Shown: positions 51,421 to 59,888 of the stretch, piece after piece
How positions within the stretch are numbered: position 1 is the first letter of the stretch
Layout: each line of letters begins with the position of its first letter
Source: Mucilaginibacter sp.
Lineage (GTDB): Bacteria > Bacteroidota > Bacteroidia > Sphingobacteriales > Sphingobacteriaceae
Direction: 5' to 3'
DNA length: 64,000 nt
NCBI RefSeq assembly: GCF_025359345.1
Contig: NZ_JANYGQ010000026.1
Location: forward strand, 310,001 to 374,000
The notes under the pieces: generated by a model
The model's database searches: none
Told to the model about the DNA's origin: nothing
Seen by the model: only the letters and a program-made list of their open reading frames with translations
Translations under genes and position numbers: made by a program

Positions 51421-51551
51421 ATTTCATTTAACTTTCTATCGAGAGATAAAAAAGTAGCTTAGCAAATTAGTAACAAGTATGTCAGCAGGCGTAGCTGGGT
51501 TGACTTGGCACGGTTAATGGCGAATAACTAACACATACACATAAATAATAA

Positions 51552-52382
51552 ATGAATCCGGCAACAGATCTCAAGAAAACAAAAAAAATAGGATTAGCCC
51601 TGTCAGGCGGTGGTATAAGAGGTGTCTCTCATTTAGGTGTGATGCAAGCGCTAACAGACCACGGCATTGAATTTTCGCATATTTCAGGCACAAGTGCAGG
51701 AGCAATTGCCGCATCCTTTTTTGCCGCCGGGTATGCACCAAAAGAGATCCTGCAGATTATTAAAGAAACCAAACTGCTTAAACTGCTTCGCCCGTCAATT
51801 GGCAGTGCGGGCTTAATTTCTATACTAAGGGCCCGGTTTTTATTTGCGCGGTATATTCCTCATAATTCCTTTCAAAAACTTAAAATACATGTTACCATTT
51901 CGTCTGTTGATCTGGGCGAAGGAAAACTGGTTTATTTTACAGACGGGGAACTGGACCTGGCAATTTTAGCCTCATGCTGTTTACCTGGTATTTTTAAGCC
52001 CATTATTATTAATGAACATATGTATATCGATGGCGGGATCCTCAATAATTTCCCGGTTGAACCATTGGTAGGCAATTGCGACCTTATTATTGGTTCCTCA
52101 TGTAACCATTTACCGGTAGTTACCGAGATCAAATCATTTGGGAGCCTGGTTGATAGGGCTGCTATGATTGCTATCAACTCAAGCCTTAACATGCATAAAA
52201 TTTTATGCGATATAGTTATTGAGCCGCATGGTTTGGGCGGCTACGGTATATTTGATACCGATGCTGCTGACGAAATTTATAAGATAGGGTACGAAGAAGG
52301 GTTAAAAGCTATTGATGAGAACAAGATCCTTAAAGATATTGTTGAAGCACATAAAGAAGCAAAAAAAGCATCCGGGGCATAA
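51552..52382 (+). CDS. Patatin-like phospholipase
   Basis: The protein has 276 residues. The oxyanion loop is S-G-G-G-I-R-G, the nucleophile Ser is in G-T-S-A-G and the catalytic Asp in D-G-G-I-L-N-N. This is the RssA/YchK-like bacterial patatin type. It hydrolyses acyl esters of lipids; no signal peptide, so likely cytoplasmic or membrane-associated. It has its own terminator. Confidence 0.9.
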   Translation: MNPATDLKKTKKIGLALSGGGIRGVSHLGVMQALTDHGIEFSHISGTSAGAIAASFFAAGYAPKEILQIIKETKLLKLLRPSIGSAGLISILRARFLFARYIPHNSFQKLKIHVTISSVDLGEGKLVYFTDGELDLAILASCCLPGIFKPIIINEHMYIDGGILNNFPVEPLVGNCDLIIGSSCNHLPVVTEIKSFGSLVDRAAMIAINSSLNMHKILCDIVIEPHGLGGYGIFDTDAADEIYKIGYEEGLKAIDENKILKDIVEAHKEAKKASGA

Positions 52383-52474
52383 GGAGCGGGCAGCTTTCAA
52401 ATAACTAAGGACTGCCTATTTGCTGTAGGCAAATTCTTTAAATGTTATCTCTTAAAACTTGCTAAATAAATTTG

Positions 52475-52509
52475 ATGCGGCGAATAAGGGTCTTATTTGC
52501 CGCATTTTT
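52475..52509 (+). terminator. Terminator after the patatin gene
   Basis: ATGCGGCGAATAAG (52475-52488) pairs with CTTATTTGCCGCAT (52492-52505) with one G-U pair and a 3-base loop, followed by T residues. The second arm can also pair with 52528-52538. Confidence 0.8.
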
Positions 52510-52571
52510 GCTGCGAATAATTTGTACATGCGGCAAATAGTTTCTATATTCACCGCATATTTACGGTGAAT
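52495..52571 (+). promoter_or_regulatory. Alternative hairpins and palindrome at the fic start
   Basis: ATTTGCCGCAT (52495-52505) pairs with ATGCGGCAAAT (52528-52538). Then ATTCACCG (52548-52555) pairs with CGGTGAAT (52564-52571), ending exactly before the ATG at 52572. The second could hide the start codon or bind a dimeric regulator. Confidence 0.5.
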
Positions 52572-53672
52572 ATGTATATACATGAGTTAGAGGCGTGGCC
52601 AAATTTCACATGGGATGACAAAACGCTCTCCGAAAAACTCGGTAGAGTAAGGCATAATATGGGATTAATATTGGGGCAGATGAATGCTGCAGGCTTTAAA
52701 CAGAGAGAAGAAACACTCTTGAAAACGCTCACATTGGATGTTACTAAATCAAGCGCTATAGAAGGGGAAATACTAAATACAGAACAAGTGAGGTCATCTA
52801 TAGCCAGGCGTCTCGGAATAGAGGTAGCTGGGATGATCATATCAGACCGTCGTGTAGATGGCGTTGTAGAAATGATGCTTGATGCAACGCAAAAGTTTAA
52901 TTTACTATTAACTGCCGACAGGCTTTATGGCTGGCATTCATCTCTTTTCCCGTCTGGCAAAAGCAGTCTGAATAAAATAATAGTTGGTAACTGGCGAAAT
53001 GATGAAACCGGACCTATGCAGGTTGTTTCAGGGCCGCTGGGTAAGGAGCTAGTGCATTACCAGGCGCCTGACGCCAAACAGGTTCCGGCTGAAATGGATC
53101 TATTTCTTAATTGGTTTAATGATGAGCAACACCTTGATCCGGTTATAAAAGCCGGAATAGCGCATCTTTGGTTTGTAACTATACATCCTTTTGATGATGG
53201 GAATGGGCGTATAACCAGGGCTATAACAGATCTACAATTGGCAAAAGCCGATAAATCAACTCAACGGTTTTATAGTATGTCTGCTCAAATAGAAAAGGAA
53301 AGAAATGCCTATTATGATATACTAGAAGACACGCAGAAAGGCAATCTGGATATAACGGGCTGGCTAGCGTGGTTTTTTGACTGCCTTGACCGGTCAATGG
53401 ATAATACAGTTGATGTATTGGAAAAGATATCCATAAGGACCCGGTTTTGGGATAAACACCAGGATAAGGCATTGAATACCAGGCAAAAGAAGGTTACAGA
53501 TATGTTGCTGGATGATTTTTTTGGGAGTTTGAATGTCTCAAAATGGGCTAAAATAACTAAATCATCAACCGATACTGCCTTAAGAGATATCCGGGATTTG
53601 ATGAGTAAGGGTGTACTTGCACAAAATGAAGGCGGTGGCAGAAATACAAGCTACAGCATAATATTAAACTGA
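52572..53672 (+). CDS. Fic-family AMP-transferase with DUF4172 N-terminus (class II)
   Basis: The protein has 366 residues from the ATG at 52572; a GTG at 52566 lies in the palindrome and is less likely. Residues 1-80 are DUF4172 (M-Y-I-H-E-L-E-A-W-P-N-F). The inhibitory helix motif S-S-A-I-E-G (S-x-x-x-E-G) is present, so the enzyme is self-inhibited. The active-site loop is H-P-F-D-D-G-N-G-R-I-T-R, fully intact. A C-terminal winged-helix-like part follows. It should transfer AMP to a protein target that cannot be named. No antitoxin gene is next to it. Confidence 0.92.
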   Translation: MYIHELEAWPNFTWDDKTLSEKLGRVRHNMGLILGQMNAAGFKQREETLLKTLTLDVTKSSAIEGEILNTEQVRSSIARRLGIEVAGMIISDRRVDGVVEMMLDATQKFNLLLTADRLYGWHSSLFPSGKSSLNKIIVGNWRNDETGPMQVVSGPLGKELVHYQAPDAKQVPAEMDLFLNWFNDEQHLDPVIKAGIAHLWFVTIHPFDDGNGRITRAITDLQLAKADKSTQRFYSMSAQIEKERNAYYDILEDTQKGNLDITGWLAWFFDCLDRSMDNTVDVLEKISIRTRFWDKHQDKALNTRQKKVTDMLLDDFFGSLNVSKWAKITKSSTDTALRDIRDLMSKGVLAQNEGGGRNTSYSIILN

Positions 53673-53711
53673 AATCATTACCTTTCAAATTTAAATAACA
53701 CGCTTCTTTCA

Positions 53712-56015
53712 ATGGAACTTTTTACGTCAAAGCACTTATCCTTTAAGCTCATAGTCTTATTAATATTGGTCGGTGCTATTAAAGCAGCCGCACAGGAAAC
53801 CAGCAGGTATCCCTTAATTCCTTATCCATCCAAATTAATTACCGGAACGGGCTCTTTTATCATCAGTACAAAAACTAATATCAAAACTGACAGCCGGTTT
53901 GAAAGCGAAGCCGAACAATTAAGTGAATTACTTGGCAACGGGCTTGGCAAAAAGCTAAGCATCAACAAAAGCGAAAAAAACAGCCGTATAAAACTGGTGT
54001 ACGATGCAAGCATTACCGCGGCCGAAGGCTACAAACTATCTGTAACCCCGCAACAGGTAACCATTAGTGCCAAATACCCGGCAGGCATGTTTCATGCTGT
54101 TGAAACCATTAGGCAGCTTTTGCCGGTATCCATTGAGGAAGGTATCGCCCATAAACAATTATCCTTACCGGCAGTAACTATTGCTGATGAGCCTGCATAC
54201 GACTGGCGCGGTATGCACCTCGATGTATCCCGTCACTTCTTTTCAGTTAGCTATCTTAAAAAGTTTATCGATAGGTTGGCCCTCTATAAAATGAACAAAC
54301 TGCACCTGCACCTAACCGACGACCAGGGCTGGCGTATAGAAATAAAAAAATATCCGCTGCTTACCGAACAGGGAGCATGGCGTACTTTCAATAACCAGGA
54401 TTCGGCGTGTATGAAACGTGCAGCCGATAATCCTGATTTTACTATTGATAAGGAGCATATCATCCAGCGTGATGGAAAAACCTTATATGGCGGCTTTTAC
54501 ACGCAGGAAGAAATGAAGGGTGTAGTTGCCTATGCCGCTGCAAGGCACATCGACATCATCCCCGAAATCGATATGCCGGGCCACATGATGGCGGCAATTA
54601 ATTCGTGCCCGTTTTTAACCTGTAATGGAGAAAATAAATTTGGCGAGCTGTTTTCAAAACCGATTTGCCCCTGCAACGAAACCACATTTGAGTTTGCCGA
54701 AAATGTGTTTACCGAGATAATGGATATTTTCCCCTCAAAATACATTCATATAGGTGGAGATGAAGTGGATCGTTCGGACTGGGGTAAATCAGACGCTTGT
54801 AAGGCTTTGATGCAACGGGAAGGAATCAAAGATTTGCCCGCGCTGCAAAGCTATTTCATCAATCGGATGGAAAAGTTCTTCAATTCAAAAGGCAGGAAAA
54901 TGATTGGCTGGGACGAGGTTATTGAAGGCGGCGTAACTAAGTCGGCCATTGTGATGTACTGGCGCACCTGGGTGCCAGATGCCCCGGTAAAGGCTGTGAA
55001 AAACGGTAATACCGTAATTATGGCACCCGGTGAACCATTGTATTTTGACAACCAGCCCGACCAGTACACAATTTATAAAGTGTACCATTTTAACCCTGTC
55101 CCCAAAGCTTTAAATAACCAGGAAGCAAAAGCAATTATAGGGGCACAGGCGGAAATATGGACAGAAATGATACCATCCGAAAAGCGTGCCGACTACATGT
55201 ACATGCCCCGGATGACCGCCCTCGCCGAAAATCTGTGGACGAACAAGCCGGATAGATACGAATCGTACACAAAACGTTTGGTAACACAATTCGCCAGGAT
55301 GGACGCGATGAAGATAAACTATCGCCTGCCTGATTTGCCGGGGTTACTTAATAACTATGTATTTACTGACGAGGGAAAGCTAAGCATCGACAAACCGCTG
55401 CCAAGCCTAAACATTCGTTATACAACAGATGGCTCGGTGCCCGATGTACAATCGTCTGAACTCCCATCGCCGTTGACAATAAAAACATCTCAGCAAATTA
55501 AGGTCGCCCCTTTTACAGCGGCAGGCACGCGCGGCGATATTTATACGCTTAATTACAAGCAGCAGCAAATGCTTGGCCCGATAAAAATTGCACCGCCCCA
55601 ACCAGGACTAATGTGCAGTTATTATAAAGCCTATTTTAAAGAAACAGCCTTAATGCGCAATGCCAAAATCGACAGCACATTTATCAGCGATAAAATTGCC
55701 GTACCGGCCTCGGTAAAAGTGCCGTCATTTGGCATAAGCTATAAAGGGTACATCGATGTGCCGGCCGACGGCATTTACAGTTTTTATTTAAATTGTGATG
55801 ACGGCGGGGTATTGAGCATAGGGAATGACGTTACCGTAAACAACGATGGCAACCATTCGGCACAGGAACGCAGCGGACAGATAGCTTTAAAAATGGGTGC
55901 TCATCCTTTTATGCTTGATTTTATTGAGGGTGGGGGCGGATTTACACTAAAATTACGATACAGTGTAAATGGTTCGGAACCGAAAGAAGTGCCGGCTGGC
56001 TGGTTGAAACATTGA
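53712..56015 (+). CDS. Beta-N-acetylhexosaminidase, GH20, with C-terminal PA14-like domain
   Basis: The protein has 767 residues with a signal peptide (to about residue 27). The GH20b domain (35-155) precedes the catalytic barrel with W-R-G-M-H-L-D-V-S-R-H-F, H-L-T-D-D-Q-G-W-R and the acid pair H-I-G-G-D-E-V. A chitobiase-C-like beta domain (about 540-610) and a PA14-like domain (about 630-767, D-G-I-Y-S-F-Y-L-N-C-D-D-G) follow. It removes terminal GlcNAc/GalNAc outside the cytoplasm. Confidence 0.92.
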   Translation: MELFTSKHLSFKLIVLLILVGAIKAAAQETSRYPLIPYPSKLITGTGSFIISTKTNIKTDSRFESEAEQLSELLGNGLGKKLSINKSEKNSRIKLVYDASITAAEGYKLSVTPQQVTISAKYPAGMFHAVETIRQLLPVSIEEGIAHKQLSLPAVTIADEPAYDWRGMHLDVSRHFFSVSYLKKFIDRLALYKMNKLHLHLTDDQGWRIEIKKYPLLTEQGAWRTFNNQDSACMKRAADNPDFTIDKEHIIQRDGKTLYGGFYTQEEMKGVVAYAAARHIDIIPEIDMPGHMMAAINSCPFLTCNGENKFGELFSKPICPCNETTFEFAENVFTEIMDIFPSKYIHIGGDEVDRSDWGKSDACKALMQREGIKDLPALQSYFINRMEKFFNSKGRKMIGWDEVIEGGVTKSAIVMYWRTWVPDAPVKAVKNGNTVIMAPGEPLYFDNQPDQYTIYKVYHFNPVPKALNNQEAKAIIGAQAEIWTEMIPSEKRADYMYMPRMTALAENLWTNKPDRYESYTKRLVTQFARMDAMKINYRLPDLPGLLNNYVFTDEGKLSIDKPLPSLNIRYTTDGSVPDVQSSELPSPLTIKTSQQIKVAPFTAAGTRGDIYTLNYKQQQMLGPIKIAPPQPGLMCSYYKAYFKETALMRNAKIDSTFISDKIAVPASVKVPSFGISYKGYIDVPADGIYSFYLNCDDGGVLSIGNDVTVNNDGNHSAQERSGQIALKMGAHPFMLDFIEGGGGFTLKLRYSVNGSEPKEVPAGWLKH

Positions 56016-56160
56016 CCTCAAAAATTCGATATTTTAAGGTCGATGGAAATTTAGACATTAAATGCGTTTTTATTAATCTGGCCGGATAATTAGCAGTTTA
56101 TTCCCCAAAGTTCTGTTTATATAAATTCAAATACTAAAAATATTAGTAATTTTGATTGAT

Positions 56161-57417
56161 ATGAATGTGGACAGGATAACAGAGAAATTGAATATTTTGG
56201 CAGATGCTGCCAAATACGATGTATCATGTGCATCGAGTGGAAGCAAGCGTAAGAACGAAAATAAAGGTCTTGGTAACGCCAGCAATGGTATTTGTCATAG
56301 TTATACCGAGGATGGTCGCTGCGTGTCGCTGCTAAAAATCCTGCTCACCAATCATTGTATTTTTGATTGTGCCTATTGCGTCTCCCGCAAAAGTAACGAC
56401 ATTAAACGCGCTGCCTTTACCGTGCAGGAAGTGGTTGATTTAACCATTAACTTCTATCGCCGTAATTATATCGAGGGCCTGTTTTTAAGTTCGGGTATTT
56501 TTAAAGATGCCGACTACACCATGGAACGGCTGGTGCAGGTGGCAAAAAAACTCCGCACAGAAAATAATTTCAACGGCTATATTCATTTAAAAACAATTCC
56601 CGGGGCAAGCGACGAGTTGATGCGGGAAGCCGGTTTGTACGCCGACAGGCTAAGTGTTAACCTGGAAATGCCTACCGAAGCGGGGTTGAAGTTACTGGCA
56701 CCGGATAAAAATCGACAGGATATGATCGACCCCATGGCCTTCCTGAAAAAAGAGATCATCCAACGCACAGAAGAGAAGAAACTATTTAAAAAGGCGCCGA
56801 TGTTTGCGCCTGCAGGGCAAAGCACCCAGGTAATAATAGGTGCCACGCCCGAGAATGACAGCGAGATTTTACAAACGGCCAATCACTTTTATAAAAACTT
56901 CAATTTAAAACGGGTTTACTATTCCGGCTACGTGCCAGTACTGGCAGACAAGCGCTTGCCAGGCCTCAATACGGCAGTACCCATGGTACGCGAAAACAGG
57001 CTTTACCAGGCTGATTGGCTGATGCGGTTTTATGGTTTTAAGGTAAGCGAAATTGTAAATACTCAACAACCATTGCTGGATTTGGACATCGACCCTAAAC
57101 TTGGTTGGGCAATCCGCAATATGCATGCTTTTCCTATTGATATTAATATAGCTGATATACAAATGATACTACGCGTGCCAGGTATTGGCTTATTGTCGGC
57201 AAAAAAGATTATAAGCGCCCGCAAATTTGGCAGGTTGAATTGGGAGCAACTTAAAGCAATCGGCGTTGCGCTAAACCGCGCTAAATATTTTATTACCTGC
57301 AAAAGCAACAGTTTTGAAAAACGCGACCTCACCGGCACCAAAATCAAACAGTTTATTCTGGCTGAGTCGCAGAGTAAGTATTTGAAAAATCAACAAACCC
57401 AGTTGAGTATTTTTTAG
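56161..57417 (+). CDS. Putative DNA-repair radical SAM protein (UDG-linked family, TIGR03916-like)
   Basis: The protein has 418 residues from the ATG at 56161; a TTG at 56152 is less likely. The iron-sulfur motif is C-I-F-D-C-A-Y-C (C-x3-C-x2-C). Near the C-terminus is a helix-hairpin-helix (L-R-V-P-G-I-G-L-L-S-A-K-K-I), a DNA-binding motif. The family is known as a companion of a uracil-DNA-glycosylase-like protein. The next gene starts 1 bp after its stop. Confidence 0.9.
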   Translation: MNVDRITEKLNILADAAKYDVSCASSGSKRKNENKGLGNASNGICHSYTEDGRCVSLLKILLTNHCIFDCAYCVSRKSNDIKRAAFTVQEVVDLTINFYRRNYIEGLFLSSGIFKDADYTMERLVQVAKKLRTENNFNGYIHLKTIPGASDELMREAGLYADRLSVNLEMPTEAGLKLLAPDKNRQDMIDPMAFLKKEIIQRTEEKKLFKKAPMFAPAGQSTQVIIGATPENDSEILQTANHFYKNFNLKRVYYSGYVPVLADKRLPGLNTAVPMVRENRLYQADWLMRFYGFKVSEIVNTQQPLLDLDIDPKLGWAIRNMHAFPIDINIADIQMILRVPGIGLLSAKKIISARKFGRLNWEQLKAIGVALNRAKYFITCKSNSFEKRDLTGTKIKQFILAESQSKYLKNQQTQLSIF

Positions 57418-57418
57418 T

Positions 57419-58177
57419 ATGACAAGGCTGATTTACGACGGAACGTTTGAAGGGCTGCTTACAGCTGTATTCGAAATTTATGAACGGAAACTTAATTATA
57501 TTAATCTGCAAAAAATAGGGGTGGCAAGCACAGCCATGTTTGAGGACGTGATTAATGTTATTACTGATAACAGCCGTGCCAGCCGCGTATTAAACGGATT
57601 GAAAAAAAAATTGTCGGCAAACGGCGTTCAACGGGTTTACATCGCCCATATGAGTGAAATTGAAAACGAGGAAAACAACATCGTTGGGTTTATCCGGCAC
57701 GCGTTTGATGCCGACCGAAATATCGAAGAAGATTACGGTAACAGGTTTGTTCTCCGTATATCAGAAATTATGGTGATGATGCGCCGCGAAAAACACAGGA
57801 TGGAAGCTTTTATTCGTTTCCAGAAATTAAAGGATGAAACTTATTATGCTGTAATTGAGCCTGATTTTAATGTGCTGCCGTTATTAATCCGGCATTTTAG
57901 AAGCCGCTATGCCGACCAAAAATGGATGATTTACGATATCAAACGAAATTATGGCCTCTACTATGATTTGCACGATACCGAATTTATATCGATGGAATTT
58001 TCAGAGGCCAAATCGGCAACAGATGTAGAGGCATCCTACACTGAAGACGAGGAAGTGTACCAGCATTTATGGAAAAACTATTTTAAAAGCGTAAACATCG
58101 CTTCCCGTAAAAACACGAAACTCCATGTAAGGCATATTCCCAAAAGATATTGGAAGCATTTGACAGAGAAGATATAA
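57419..58177 (+). CDS. Partner of the radical SAM repair protein (TIGR03915/DUF4130-like)
   Basis: The protein has 252 residues and begins L-I-Y-D-G-T-F-E-G-L-L-T-A-V-F-E, the hallmark of this family. Later it has W-M-I-Y-D-I-K-R-N-Y-G-L-Y-Y-D and H-I-P-K-R-Y-W-K-H-L-T-E. In many bacteria a UDG-like domain is fused to its C-terminus; here the protein ends before such a domain and no UDG gene is adjacent. Coupled translation with the radical SAM gene is likely. Confidence 0.88.
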   Translation: MTRLIYDGTFEGLLTAVFEIYERKLNYINLQKIGVASTAMFEDVINVITDNSRASRVLNGLKKKLSANGVQRVYIAHMSEIENEENNIVGFIRHAFDADRNIEEDYGNRFVLRISEIMVMMRREKHRMEAFIRFQKLKDETYYAVIEPDFNVLPLLIRHFRSRYADQKWMIYDIKRNYGLYYDLHDTEFISMEFSEAKSATDVEASYTEDEEVYQHLWKNYFKSVNIASRKNTKLHVRHIPKRYWKHLTEKI

Positions 58178-58184
58178 AAATTTT

Positions 58185-58273
58185 GTCATTGCGAGCGAGG
58201 AACGAGCGCGGCAATCGCGAACATCACCGGTCGAATTTGCAAAGTTTGCGGTTGCTTCGTTCCTCGCAATGAC
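58185..58273. repeat. Dispersed hairpin element, family A, copy 4
   Basis: GTCATTGCGAGCGAGGAACG at the left, inverse ending at 58273; short form like copy 3. It starts 8 bp after the stop codon of the repair gene and lies between convergent genes. Confidence 0.8.
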
Positions 58274-58289
58274 AATCGGAGGATTTTGC

Positions 58290-58832
58290 TTATTGCTTCT
58301 TAATCTCTACCCTTCTGTTCAGCTTCCTCCCGTCTTCGGTACTGTTGTCAGCAATCGGCTTGCTTTCGCCATAACCTTTAACATCCAGGTTACTGCCGGG
58401 GATGCCGGTATTTACCAGGTATAATTTTACCGAGTTGGCCCGTTCAACCGACAACGCCATATTATGCGCATCCGTTCCCTCGGCTGATGAGTTACCGTTC
58501 AAAACAAACTTTACCGATAAGTCTTTTTTCATTTCGGCCGCAGCTTTATCCAAAAAAGGATAGGAGTCGGTTTTTAATATGCCCGAGTTAAATTCAAATT
58601 GTATATTTTTAAAATTATAGTCAGGTTTTGTAACCGGGGCTGGCGGTGGTGGCGTTTCCTGTTGTGGTGCAGGCTGTTGTACCTGTGGCGTCTCTTTCTT
58701 TTCAGGCTGAGGGTCGGGTGGGTAACTTACCGCTGGCTTAGTAACAACCGGCTTTTTGGCTTTGCAGGCGGGCAAAGCGGCTATGGTAAACAAAATAGCT
58801 ATCAGCAAAAAATGTGATTTTATAATTTTCAT
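58290..58832 (-). CDS. OmpA-family lipoprotein
   Basis: The protein has 180 residues. The lipobox is L-P-A-C-K. A Pro/Lys/Gln-rich linker (about 25-70) leads to an OmpA C-terminal domain with N-G-N-S-S-A-E-G-T-D-A-H-N and L-S-V-E-R-A-N-S-V-K-L-Y-L. It probably ties the outer membrane to peptidoglycan. Confidence 0.88.
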   Translation of the reverse strand: MKIIKSHFLLIAILFTIAALPACKAKKPVVTKPAVSYPPDPQPEKKETPQVQQPAPQQETPPPPAPVTKPDYNFKNIQFEFNSGILKTDSYPFLDKAAAEMKKDLSVKFVLNGNSSAEGTDAHNMALSVERANSVKLYLVNTGIPGSNLDVKGYGESKPIADNSTEDGRKLNRRVEIKKQ

Positions 58833-58902
58833 AAGTAATAAATGTGATGATGTAAATATAAAAACGCAGCTTAAGCGCGCTTAGTACAACTTATAAACAT
58901 AC

Positions 58903-59514
58903 TCACATCTTTTGCAGGCACCAGGTTGTCATGCAGCGCAAGTTTTGCACGTTCGTCGTTTTTATAGGCTCAAAAAGCTGACCGTTTAATTTTTCGGTGT
59001 AATCAAGCAGCATTTGCTGGTTCACCAAAAAACGTTCGGAGCCATCGGGCAGCAAGTAACGGCCGTTGCCGCGGCTTTGCACCAGGGTTTCAATCCCAAT
59101 ATCCGATGCCAGGCGGGCAAATAAATAACCGCCGGGTTTTAGCACGCGCCACATAGATTGGAGCATGGCATCGAAATGTTTTTCGTCCGCAGCAAAATGC
59201 AATACCGCACTGCTGATTACCAAATCAAAGCTACCATCATCAAACGGTAAGTCCTCGGCTGCAGCAACAATGAAATTTGATAAGGGTAAATTGGACCCCA
59301 GCCCGTAGGCCAATCTTGTAACTGCCTCTACTGCGTTTGGATTTGGGTCGATGCCATAAACGTCAAAACCATTGCGGAGAAAATAAACAAGGTTGCGCCC
59401 ACCACCGCAGCCGGCATCAAGTACCTTATGGCAATTATCAAACCGGCCTTTTAATAATTGGTCGAATAAGTAAATGTCGATATTACCGTAAAGCTGCTGT
59501 AGGTTCTGCTGCAT
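58903..59514 (-). CDS. Class I SAM-dependent methyltransferase
   Basis: The protein has 203 residues. Motif I is V-L-D-A-G-C-G-G-G-R-N, followed by Y-G-I-D-P-N-P and D-L-V-I-S-S-A-V-L-H-F, as in Methyltransf_11/25 proteins. Substrate unknown. No operon partner. Confidence 0.88.
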   Translation of the reverse strand: MQQNLQQLYGNIDIYLFDQLLKGRFDNCHKVLDAGCGGGRNLVYFLRNGFDVYGIDPNPNAVEAVTRLAYGLGSNLPLSNFIVAAAEDLPFDDGSFDLVISSAVLHFAADEKHFDAMLQSMWRVLKPGGYLFARLASDIGIETLVQSRGNGRYLLPDGSERFLVNQQMLLDYTEKLNGQLFEPIKTTNVQNLRCMTTWCLQKM

Positions 59515-59554
59515 GCTGCTAATGTAAGCGGAACTATCCGGAAATTAAAAATTG

Positions 59555-59583
59555 TTTGTCATTGCAATATTTTTCTATCTTTG
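59555..59583 (+). promoter_or_regulatory. Promoter upstream of leader ORF and rtcB
   Basis: TTTG (59555-59558) and TATCTTTG (59576-59583) form a full -33/-7 pair with a 17-bp spacer. Confidence 0.65.
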
Positions 59584-59624
59584 CCGCAATTCCTTATTTG
59601 TTAACCATTTAATACAGAGGAATC

Positions 59625-59669
59625 ATGACAGAGCAAATCCACATATCGCCCCTTTCGCTCATTGCCTAA
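59625..59669 (+). CDS. Possible 14-residue leader peptide of the rtcB-prfH operon
   Basis: The frame M-T-E-Q-I-H-I-S-P-L-S-L-I-A starts after a good AGAGGA site (59616-59621), 40 bp behind a full promoter. Its stop codon lies inside a hairpin TTGCCT/AGGCAA (59662-59667 / 59675-59680), and a run of seven T residues lies further on near 59693-59700. This looks like an attenuation leader. The remaining part of the 374-bp gap (to 59888) has a weak GTTAGG/CCTAAC pairing and no other gene. Confidence 0.45.
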   Translation: MTEQIHISPLSLIA

Positions 59670-59888
59670 CAGGCAGGCAAAATGCTAATTTTCAATTTTT
59701 TTGAAGACGAATAACTGCTTACATTTTTGTAGTCATTAAGTTTTTTGTGCTGCCATAAATCCGTTAGGCTACCGTTCTTCTGCAAAGGGTATATCCCTAA
59801 CCCGGGGATGAATCAAAATCAATAAAATTTATAAACTTATCTGTACACTCTACAACGCGTTTGTGCGGACCTGGAATACATAACCCAC

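Noticed and set aside
59760..59830. tRNA-like look of the region before rtcB
   Set aside because: GGGTATATCCC and CCCGGGG suggested a tRNA arm, but no acceptor stem, anticodon arm or T-loop consensus fits.
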